Source: Methyloceanibacter sp. (lineage in GTDB: Bacteria; Pseudomonadota; Alphaproteobacteria; Rhizobiales; Methyloligellaceae). From it: a stretch of 6,209 bases of DNA. The stretch covers positions 1-6,209 of the forward strand of contig JAENXG010000144.1 of the NCBI GenBank assembly GCA_016649675.1. The letters run 5' to 3'. This document shows, in pieces, positions 1 through 6,209 of this stretch. Both the position numbers and the translations under genes were made by a program. Positions within the stretch are counted from its first letter, which is position 1. Each line of letters begins with the position of its first letter. The notes below the pieces were generated by a model. That model ran no database searches, was not told where the DNA came from, and saw only the letters and a program-made list of their open reading frames with translations.

Positions 1-2228
1 CGGGGTCCAAATCCCCGCACCACGGTCAGAGAAAATGGTGGCAGGTTTACCTCACTCGTACCCGTTAGCCTGAAGCGGCGCGGCGCTTTCGTTCGGGCCG
101 GGTGGCCGTCCGGTCCAGAGGCTTTCCACTCATATTGCGCGCGAGAATATTGGAACGCCTCCACAGGCCCGTGGAACGATGCCGGCGCGACCGGGGCGTC
201 CCGGAACACGATGCTCGTTCTATGGGCATGTACGGGATCCTTGTTCACGAGCAGGATGGCCCAGGTCTGGTCGGGACGCTTGACCGCATAGGCGGTTACA
301 ATCTGCCGGCCTTTCGCGTCCCGAATGTCGGATTCAGCGGCGTAGAGCGTGTGAGGCCGATTGACCGGCTCAGCCCATTCATGGGTCAGCAGATGGGCGG
401 CGAAGAACGTTGGCATCCGCCAATGCGCCCGTCCTTTGGCATCGGCCTCGAGCAGCATCATCTGGCCGTAGCCCGCACACCGGTTTCCTTCGCTGATCGG
501 CCGGCTCGGCTCATAACCGAAGAGGTAGGCGGTCTTTCCTCCCAGCGTGAGAAACTGCCCAACGATATCGGCGTTGAGAAGCGCGCTCGGCAATTCGACC
601 AGGCTGCGCCCGGCAAACGCCGAATAGCCATACTCGCTGATGATCCAGGGAATCGAGGTTGGTGCGCCTTGCTCCCGCAAGGTTTGGAAGACCTGGGCCA
701 TAAGCCGCGGCTGCTCGAGGAGCTGCTGGCTTCGGCGCTCACAGAGATGATCGAAGGGGTACCACTCGAAAGAGAGGAAGCTGAAGTCGTCAAGCCGCCC
801 ACGGCTTCGCAGATATCCGAGGAATCGCGTGACCCAGGGTTGCGACGGATCGACGTCGAACCCCGAATAGACGATGCCGTTCTGAAAACTTGGTCCGCCT
901 AGGGCAAGTGTAGGGTCAACGCGATGAATGGCCGTCGCGAATTGAAGATAAAGCGCTGCCTCGTGCTCCGGCGAGACGCGCTGGCCGTCAGGCTCCTCTC
1001 CCATCTCGATCTGCTGTACGGGGTACCCTCGCTTGCGCAAGAAACTGATTTCGGCGGCAGCATTTTCCGGCGTGTCGTAGAGCAGGCCAACCGGCACCAG
1101 CACGGACAGGCCGTGGGTCAAGCCACTGGTGAAGAGGCGATCGAAGCCTGGCTGCTCCGTATTGGTGTCGAGATCGATCGAACGATGCCAGGGATCGGTG
1201 GATGAGGTGGAGACCACTGTCTGGGTCGCATTGCTCGGGGCATGCTTCATGGCATCGTGGAACGAGCCCGTATCGTCGATGATCCCGAGCGAGATCTCTC
1301 GGATGGCAAAGCCGAGAGAATCTCGAATATCGGTTGAGCCCGGAGGCGCCGTTCCGGAGGATTCAAGCAGCAGGATTCTGACGTAGCGCGTGTTGACCGG
1401 GTCGCCGCTGAGCCCAAGCGTGATGGATTGGCCGTTGCCGTCGGACACGAGCCCTTCAGGAAAGCCGCGCCATTCGCCTTCCTCGGTGATTTCAAAATCC
1501 TGGATAGGGCTCGTCCAATACTGAATGGCAAAATGCGTGGCGTAGGGCTGCGCCCAGTCGATCCTCGCAGCGTTTATGGCTTCGACTTTACCCAGATCGA
1601 TGACGACCCATTGTGGGTGCTCGGTGTTCGCATCGTTGGTGTAGTGCTCATCGAGATAGGGATTGCTCTTCCAATAGGTCGCATCGTCACCATCCGCGAG
1701 GCGCGAGTAACCGTCATTGTCCGCCTGGTCGACCGTGTTTCCTCGGCGAGGCAATCGATAGCCATGGGAGCTGAGCACGCGTTGGTCGGGGTTATCGCTT
1801 GAGGTCCAATAGCCTTGCTGGTGCGCGTCGTCGCTCCAGGTCCCGCGCTCGCTCCAATGCCAGGCCTCAACCCCGAGCTCTGTCCGCAAGCGATAGGTGA
1901 TCTTGCGCAAGCCCGCCCCTTGCATCTTGCGAATGTTCCCCGGGGTGTAGATCTGGGCGATCTCCCCTCTTTGGTGGCCATCGAGAGCGGCACCAAAAGT
2001 CTCGTCAGGGAGAAATTCAGCAAGTGGACCGCGCGATAGATCGATCGTCACGGTCCCCCTTGGGATTTCGCTTCCAGCCGAAATGGAGACTGGGCCCAAC
2101 AGGAAAATGAGACCGACAACCCCGCCGCGGGCTAGCGAGCTTCGCGTCAGCCGAGCCACAGGTCGCAACCAGGCGCGCGGGGACCTCAGCAGGGACAACG
2201 GAATCGCGGTGAGCCCTTCCAGATTCAC
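1..2228 (-). CDS. Exported glycoside-hydrolase-like protein (clan GH-A type TIM barrel) with discoidin F5/8C module, C-terminus cut by window edge
   Basis: One uninterrupted minus-strand frame runs from an in-frame TAG at 2247-2249 through position 1, giving at least 742 residues. The N-terminus is basic, followed by a hydrophobic stretch (about residues 35-51, GGVVGLIFLLGP) and a likely cleavage site after SISA, so export is predicted. Residues 77-133 carry FGAALDGH and YRLRTELGVEAWHW, which look like the first barrel strands. Residues about 160-315 resemble a discoidin domain (LADGDDATYW, QWVVIDLG at 206-213, RYVRILLLES from 281). The barrel seems to resume afterwards: GEEPD places a candidate acid/base at E412, and WIISEYG places a candidate nucleophile at E532, a spacing typical of clan GH-A retaining enzymes. 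A C-terminal beta-rich part (about 600-742) ends LPPFSLTVVRG, like the last strand of such sandwiches, so little is probably missing. The start is uncertain: GTG 2228 is used here, TTG 2234 has AGGG seven bases upstream, and GTG 2159 would give a more compact signal peptide. The substrate cannot be read from the sequence; GH39-like enzymes are the closest comparison I can offer. Confidence 0.85.
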   Translation of the reverse strand, partial: MNLEGLTAIPLSLLRSPRAWLRPVARLTRSSLARGGVVGLIFLLGPVSISAGSEIPRGTVTIDLSRGPLAEFLPDETFGAALDGHQRGEIAQIYTPGNIRKMQGAGLRKITYRLRTELGVEAWHWSERGTWSDDAHQQGYWTSSDNPDQRVLSSHGYRLPRRGNTVDQADNDGYSRLADGDDATYWKSNPYLDEHYTNDANTEHPQWVVIDLGKVEAINAARIDWAQPYATHFAIQYWTSPIQDFEITEEGEWRGFPEGLVSDGNGQSITLGLSGDPVNTRYVRILLLESSGTAPPGSTDIRDSLGFAIREISLGIIDDTGSFHDAMKHAPSNATQTVVSTSSTDPWHRSIDLDTNTEQPGFDRLFTSGLTHGLSVLVPVGLLYDTPENAAAEISFLRKRGYPVQQIEMGEEPDGQRVSPEHEAALYLQFATAIHRVDPTLALGGPSFQNGIVYSGFDVDPSQPWVTRFLGYLRSRGRLDDFSFLSFEWYPFDHLCERRSQQLLEQPRLMAQVFQTLREQGAPTSIPWIISEYGYSAFAGRSLVELPSALLNADIVGQFLTLGGKTAYLFGYEPSRPISEGNRCAGYGQMMLLEADAKGRAHWRMPTFFAAHLLTHEWAEPVNRPHTLYAAESDIRDAKGRQIVTAYAVKRPDQTWAILLVNKDPVHAHRTSIVFRDAPVAPASFHGPVEAFQYSRAQYEWKASGPDGHPARTKAPRRFRLTGTSEVNLPPFSLTVVRGFGP

Positions 2229-2286
2229 AGACAACTGAAGACCCTGCTACGCGGGACTCTCTAAGCCGGGAAAATCCTGTGCGAGT

Positions 2287-2589
2287 CTAGCAGCGGTAAC
2301 CCAGCGTCATCATGCACCAGACACCCTTGCCGGTCTTCTTGGCGACCGTGGCAGTGCCCCTGGCCACCCCGACCGTAGCTTGACCCGCGCCTCTGGCAAC
2401 GGTGGAGGTTCCCTGCACCACACCTTGGCCGGCCTGTCCGGCGCCCTGGACGACGCCCTCGCCGACCGTTTCGGTGCCCTTGACCGTGCCTTGCACGGCG
2501 CCCTGCACCGGCCCGTTCGGCGTCTGCGCCAGAGATGGCAACGAGACTGCGGCGAGCACAAGCGCCGCGAGAAGTGACACACGTTTCAT
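2287..2589 (-). CDS. Small exported Gly/Val-rich protein with 11-residue repeats
   Basis: This 100-residue protein has a clear signal peptide (MKRVSLLAALVLAAVSLPSLA, cleavage expected after A21). The mature part is almost entirely a repeat with Gly at 34, 45, 56, 67, 78 and 89 and a second Gly four residues later in the first three units (38, 49, 60). Each unit ends in a polar residue that shifts from E/Q in early units to R/K in late ones. The tail GVWCMMTLGYRC has cysteines at 92 and 100 that could form a disulphide in the periplasm. The start at 2589 is fixed by GGAGG at 2596-2600 with a six-base spacer; an upstream in-frame extension to 2646 would bury the signal peptide. It lies 125 bases after the deaminase and 58 bases before the hydrolase. 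I do not recognise a named family. The GxxxG spacing could mean glycine-zipper membrane packing, and the 11-residue period could mean a surface-binding amphipathic helix. Confidence 0.85.
   Translation of the reverse strand: MKRVSLLAALVLAAVSLPSLAQTPNGPVQGAVQGTVKGTETVGEGVVQGAGQAGQGVVQGTSTVARGAGQATVGVARGTATVAKKTGKGVWCMMTLGYRC
2326..2490 (-). repeat. Five tandem 11-residue (33-base) coding units
   Basis: Residues 34-88 of the small protein divide into five 11-residue units: GTVKGTETVGE, GVVQGAGQAGQ, GVVQGTSTVAR, GAGQATVGVAR and GTATVAKKTGK. Position 1 is always Gly, position 5 is Gly in the first three, and position 11 is E, Q, R, R, K. Units 2 and 3 share GVVQG. The units differ enough that slippage is not recent. 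Confidence 0.75.
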
Positions 2590-2714
2590 CTGATGCCTCC
2601 AATATGTTGAGGTGTCGGCCGCGATCCGCCCGTACGAAACGGCCAATGCCTCTCAGAAGACCAATATTTGGGCTCAAGTAAGACGTGGCGGGTGAGGTTC
2701 CGTCGCCTCGCCGG
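2590..2714. other. Intergenic gap between deaminase and small repeat protein
   Basis: These 125 bases hold the ribosome binding site of the small protein and are the longest gap between genes in the window, so a separate promoter may lie here. I see no convincing sigma-70 pair and no hairpin followed by a T-run that would end the deaminase transcript. A short odd palindrome, CCAATATTTGG, at 2661-2671 is the only local symmetry I noted. Confidence 0.4.
2596..2600 (-). promoter_or_regulatory. Strong Shine-Dalgarno of the small repeat protein
   Basis: GGAGG on the minus strand lies six bases upstream of ATG 2587-2589. It decides the start in favour of this ATG, which opens a clean signal peptide, over the longer in-frame reading that begins at 2646. 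Confidence 0.85.
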
Positions 2715-4286
2715 TCAATGGCCCGCTTCGAACGCCTGAAAACGCCGTTCGAGCTCCCATTGCTGCTTCGCCTTGTCGCTCCCGGCGAGCAAGGAAGCGC
2801 AAGGCGGGGACGGCTTGTCCGCTCCGGGAATATCGCTCCCGCACGCCGAGACCACGCGAGCATAGGCGCCGCCGTTGTCCCAAAGGCTTCCCCCGGCGAG
2901 GAAGCTATATTCGAGGCTGTTGCGCACCAGCTCCTTGAGGTCGGCATAGGTCAGAGCGTAGGTCTCGACCGTGCGGACATATTCATGGGTGAGGTCGATG
3001 CGCGAGACCCCTTCGTCGTCCGTGGATAGCGCCACCGGGACGCCGAATTTGCGGTAGGTGGGGAAGGGGTGCTCCTTGCCGACGACGCCTAAGATCACGT
3101 CGTTGCTGGTGAGGTTGATCTCCACCAGCACATGCTTGGCCGCCATGTCCTGCAACAGCTCATCGGGCCGGTCTTCGTACATGATGTCGACACCGTGGCC
3201 GATGCGCTCGGACTTGGCTTCGTCCACGGCGAGCCGCACATGACAGCACAGACCCTCAGGCGGCACGAGCCCCGGCGCCAGCTCGCCGGCATGCAGGCTC
3301 ACATGGACCTTGGGATAGAGCGCGCGCAAGAAACCCACCATACGCATCTGCGTCGCATAGTCGGTCATGGAGATATGGTCGTCTTCGGCGCCCACGAAAT
3401 TGATGGCCACCACGCGCGGGTCGGCGGCGGCCAGCTCGAAGCCGAACACGGTCTGGGCGAAGACGAGCTCCTTCGTCGTGTTGCGGAACACCTGATAGAT
3501 GTAGCGCGCCTCGACCTTGCAGGCGGGAGCCTCGTCTTGCGACCCGCAACGCTCGCGCTGCATGCGAATGGCTTCGGCCTGATCCCAGAAGGCGCGGGCG
3601 GCCGGGACATCCTCGGCCAAGCCCTTGGCGAGCAGCTCGTCGCGGAGCGAGCCCAAATCCTCGCGCCAAGCCATGTCCTTGGTGATGGTGTTGAGACGGT
3701 TTCAGGTGGGCGTCTCCATCAGCTCGAGATATTGCTCGTTCTGGGCGGCGGCGCGGGTGGCGACCTCGTCGAGAAAATCGCCGGTATGGCGGGGATCGGT
3801 GCCGCCGAATTTCGCGAACGTGGCGAAGAAATGGTCGTGCCCGGTCACCCCTTCGGAAGGGACGAAGCCGCGCATCGAAAAGGAATCGACCAGGGCGTCG
3901 TAGAGGCGCTGCTTGTTGGGGACGTCGGCGGCCGGAACGTCGCCCGCTTCGCACACCGGATGCGGCTCCGACCCCGCAAAGACCGGCTGCGATTTGGTGA
4001 ATGCTTTGGCGATCTGGTCGACGCAAAGGCCGTCTTCGCCACCCACGCGGATGAAGGTCTCGGCGTAAACGGCGCCGTCCAGATGATTATGCAGGTCGGC
4101 GCCCTTCGGCATGCGCTTAAGGAAATCGTGCAGAGCGAGAGGGTCGGCGCGCGCTTCGTCAAGCTTCTGCGCGGTGCGCTGCTCGCCCGCCGTCTCTTCT
4201 GCCCATGCGGTCTGAGCCGCAATCCCGGCAAAGGCCAGCAAGACAGAAACCGATGCGATGCGGCAGGCGAGGCTAAGGCTGCACAT
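2715..4286 (-). pseudogene. Exported adenosine deaminase (ADA2/ADGF-like), interrupted by one in-frame TGA
   Basis: Read through, this is a 523-codon gene for a zinc-dependent deaminase converting adenosine to inosine. ATG 4286 opens a signal peptide (MCSLSLACRIASVSVLLAFA, cleavage likely after QTAWA at 29); a TTG at 4328 would extend it but spoils the signal. Numbering from ATG 4286, the metal-binding pair is in ADLHNHLDG (H66, H68). SLHAGE carries H332 and catalytic E335, RIGHG carries H364, and STDDEG carries D423 and D424, so the residues expected for metal binding and catalysis are present. The preceding KRMPKGAD and the signal peptide fit the secreted ADA2/ADGF-like branch better than cytosolic Add. 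Codon 195 is TGA (3702-3704). The frame continues unchanged on the other side, so this is a single nonsense change and not a frameshift. The first half (194 residues) lacks most of the active site. The second could restart at ATG 3674, but there AAGGA is only one base from the ATG and no signal peptide follows. A sequencing error or readthrough remains possible. Confidence 0.85.
3702..3704 (-). other. In-frame TGA within the adenosine deaminase
   Basis: The reading is METPT-stop-NRLNTITKD-MAWREDL, with both sides in the same frame. The stop falls after YLELM, a conserved strand of this family, and before a helical stretch. A one-base change from TGG, CGA or GGA would explain it; which codon was original cannot be told from this window alone. 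Confidence 0.9.
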
Positions 4287-4331
4287 GGGTCCGTCTGCCG
4301 AATAGCCTCGGCATTCGTCAAGCCACAACGG

Positions 4332-6119
4332 CTAGGCGTAGCCCGGCTTCCCGATATTCGCCCGCCTACGGTGCAACAGCCGTTGCACGTCCTCGAGCGG
4401 CATCGGCCGGCCAAAATAATAGCCTTGGCACTGCGTGCACCCGGCGGCGCGAACCTGCTCGAACTGCTCCAGCGTCTCGACCCCCTCCGCCGTGGTCGGC
4501 ACGCCGAAGCTCGCGCCGAGGCCCGCGACCGCACGCACGATCGCAAGGCAGTCCCCGTCCTTGAGGAGGTCGCTCACGAAGCTCTTGTCGATCTTGATCT
4601 TGTCGAACGGAAAGCTCCGCAGATAGCTGAGCGACGAATAGCCGGTGCCGAAATCATCCATGGAGATCTTAACGCCGAGCGCCCGCAGCTGATGCAACAC
4701 GGAGACGGTCGTGCTGCTGTCCTGCAACAGGGCGGTCTCGGTGATCTCCAATTCCAATTGCCCCGGCGACAGCCGCGAGGTGGCGAGCGCACTCATCACG
4801 GTTTGCGTCAGCGCTGGGGTGCATTGCGACGGCGAGATGTTCACGGCCAAGCCGACATAGACGGGCCAGGCCGTAGCATCCTCGCAGGCCTTGCGCAGGA
4901 CCCACTCGCCTAACGTGCCGATGAAGCCGGCTTCCTCGGCGATGGGGATGAATTCCGAGGGCGGCAGCAAGCCCCGCTCGGGGTGGCGCCAACGCACCAA
5001 AGCCTCAAATCCGCAGATCCGCTCCGATTGCACGGTAACGAAAGGCTGGTAGTGCACCTCGAACTGGCCACGTGCCAAGGCGTTGCGCACCGCCAGCTCG
5101 AGCGCCCGCTTCTCCTCCAGATGATGATCCATGCTCGGCTCATAAACCCGGAAGGTATTGCGTCCGTCGGCCTTGGCGCGATAGAGCGCAACGTCGGCAT
5201 TGCGCAGCATGCGATCGGACTCCGAGCAGGTGTCGCTTGCGCTGCTGATGCCGATGCTGGCCGTGACGCTCAGCCGATTGCCGCCGACGTCATAGGGTTT
5301 CGAGATGCGCTGCACGAGGTCTCGCGCCAGGGCCTGCTCGTCCTTCGCCATCGGCGCAGCTTGATGGAGGATGGCGAACTCGTCGCCGCCGAGCCGTGCA
5401 ACGGTATCGCCGTCGCCCGCAACTTGGCGCACACGGTCCGCCAGCATCCGCAACAGCGCATCGCCGGTCGGATGTCCGAGCGTGTCGTTGATCTTCTTGA
5501 AGCCGTCGAGGTCGAAAAAGAACAGCGCCACACCGCGCCGCGTGCGCCGGAAGTCGGCCATTGCCGCGTCCAGGTGCTGGCGAAACAGCGCGCGATTGGC
5601 GAGATTGGTGAGGCCGTCGTGGTGAGCCATGTACCGGATGCGCTCACCGGCCAGCTTTTGCTCCGTGATGTCCTCGGAAATTCCGAGGATGTATTGAGGT
5701 CTGTCGGCGTCGTCGCGAATGGCGATCGTTCGCGTGCGCAGGAAGCGCAAGCCATTATGCGGGGTATGGACCGGCTCCTCCTCGACGAGTTGCACCTGCC
5801 GGGATTCGAGCGCCCTGCGGTCTCTCGCCACAAACCGGTCGGCCTCCTCCTTGGGAAAGAAGTCGTGGTCGGTCTTGCCGACGATGGCCGCGCGCGAGAC
5901 CCCGAGGAATTCTTCGCCGGCGCGGTTCAACAGGATGAAACGGCCAGTGGCGGAATCCTTGACGAAAACAACCCCCGGCATGCTCTCGACGATCGTGGTG
6001 AGAAATCCTTCGTTGCGTCCGAGCAGCGAACGGAGATCGGGATCGCCCGACAGCAGATCAGCCACGTCGCCTCTTGCGGCTCCGCTTGTCGCCCCGGCGC
6101 TGGCACCCTTAGGGGTCAT
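4332..6119 (-). CDS. PAS-GGDEF-EAL protein, cyclic-di-GMP synthase/phosphodiesterase
   Basis: This 595-residue cytoplasmic protein has no transmembrane segment. A PAS domain spans about residues 38-155 (SMPGVVFVKD to GISEDITEQK), with the usual DITEQK exit into the next domain. The GGDEF domain (about 165-328) has FFFDLDGFKKIND with metal-binding D203 and an intact GGDEF at 244-248, so diguanylate cyclase activity is possible. The inhibitory I-site RxxD is replaced by GDGD (235-238), so product feedback is probably absent. The EAL domain (about 340-585) keeps EAL at 372-374, N427, E458, DDFGTG from 488, K509, E545 and Q565, so phosphodiesterase activity is likely. In such tandem proteins one domain often dominates, and this cannot be settled by sequence. 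ATG 6119 has GAGGG (6125-6129) five bases upstream. The deaminase start lies 45 bases beyond the stop, so co-transcription is plausible. The ligand of the PAS domain is unknown. Confidence 0.95.
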   Translation of the reverse strand: MTPKGASAGATSGAARGDVADLLSGDPDLRSLLGRNEGFLTTIVESMPGVVFVKDSATGRFILLNRAGEEFLGVSRAAIVGKTDHDFFPKEEADRFVARDRRALESRQVQLVEEEPVHTPHNGLRFLRTRTIAIRDDADRPQYILGISEDITEQKLAGERIRYMAHHDGLTNLANRALFRQHLDAAMADFRRTRRGVALFFFDLDGFKKINDTLGHPTGDALLRMLADRVRQVAGDGDTVARLGGDEFAILHQAAPMAKDEQALARDLVQRISKPYDVGGNRLSVTASIGISSASDTCSESDRMLRNADVALYRAKADGRNTFRVYEPSMDHHLEEKRALELAVRNALARGQFEVHYQPFVTVQSERICGFEALVRWRHPERGLLPPSEFIPIAEEAGFIGTLGEWVLRKACEDATAWPVYVGLAVNISPSQCTPALTQTVMSALATSRLSPGQLELEITETALLQDSSTTVSVLHQLRALGVKISMDDFGTGYSSLSYLRSFPFDKIKIDKSFVSDLLKDGDCLAIVRAVAGLGASFGVPTTAEGVETLEQFEQVRAAGCTQCQGYYFGRPMPLEDVQRLLHRRRANIGKPGYA

Positions 6120-6209
6120 GGTTTCCCTCTCCCAGGCGCGACCATGACCGAGGACAGTTGAAGACCCGTGTAGCCGGTTAGTTAATTTAGAAGGAAAGAC
6201 GCGGGGCGC
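6120..6209 (-). promoter_or_regulatory. Upstream leader of the PAS-GGDEF-EAL gene
   Basis: Besides the ribosome binding site at 6125-6129, this 90-base stretch contains the most AT-rich patch of the window (TTAGTTAATTTAGAAGG on the plus strand, about 6178-6194). On the minus strand it offers TAAATT as a weak -10 candidate; a matching -35 would lie at or past the window edge. The assignment rests on base composition and position only. Confidence 0.3.

Noticed and set aside
1..17. CGGGG-TCCAAAT-CCCCG, which looks like the T-arm of a tRNA or tmRNA
   Set aside because: The loop has C where the invariant T55 would be, the 3' end is not followed by a proper acceptor strand with CCA, and the bases fall inside the open frame of the hydrolase near its expected C-terminus.
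102..902. 266-codon plus-strand open frame
   Set aside because: It is antisense to the hydrolase barrel; the minus-strand frame there has the candidate catalytic Glu motifs and continues unbroken across the whole region.
3675..3704. Selenocysteine decoding of the deaminase TGA
   Set aside because: No selenocysteine is known in this enzyme family, the site is not catalytic, and I see no convincing stem-loop just downstream.
3132..4913. 593-codon plus-strand open frame
   Set aside because: It lies antisense to the deaminase and EAL domain, has Arg/Gly/His-rich low-information content with no motif, and is explained by GC-rich codon bias of the real genes.
4983..6161. 392-codon plus-strand open frame
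   Set aside because: It is the antisense shadow of the PAS-GGDEF part, whose motifs are unmistakable on the minus strand.
2230..6167. Shared 15-base element, GACA(AC/GT)TGAAGACCC, at 2230-2244 and 6153-6167, both upstream of minus-strand genes
   Set aside because: With two mismatches in 15, several such pairs are expected by chance in a window of this size, and the distances to the two starts differ.

Overview
The window is GC-rich and tightly packed. Codon use and protein style suggest an alphaproteobacterium, perhaps of the Hyphomicrobiales (rhizobial/methylotroph) type. That placement is an inference from overall character; no marker gene fixes the genus. All four genes I can support lie on the minus strand, so transcription runs from the right end to the left. 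The large plus-strand open frames are shadows of these genes.

Layout in transcription order: (1) 6119-4332, a 595-residue PAS-GGDEF-EAL protein that makes and/or degrades cyclic-di-GMP. (2) 4286-2715, an exported adenosine deaminase of the ADA2/ADGF-like type. Its frame is intact except for one in-frame TGA at 3702-3704, which splits it into 194- and 319-residue halves. (3) 2589-2287, a 100-residue exported Gly/Val-rich protein with an 11-residue repeat, resembling synuclein/LEA repeats in period but not shown to be homologous. (4) 2228 to beyond position 1, a large exported glycoside-hydrolase-like protein (at least 742 residues) with a discoidin (F5/8 type C) module that appears to sit inside a TIM-barrel fold. 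It is cut by the left edge of the window, probably only a few residues before its natural end.

Gaps are short: about 45 bases between genes 1 and 2, 125 between 2 and 3, and 58 between 3 and 4. I found no convincing rho-independent terminator or consensus promoter in them. No tRNA, rRNA, insertion sequence, CRISPR array or attachment site was found.

Functionally, a c-di-GMP enzyme is followed by three proteins with export signals: a nucleoside-acting enzyme, a small repeat protein and a carbohydrate-binding hydrolase. A shared role at the cell surface or in the matrix is possible but rests only on position. The items most worth a second look are the TGA inside the deaminase, the 11-residue repeat protein and the domain architecture of the edge-truncated hydrolase.
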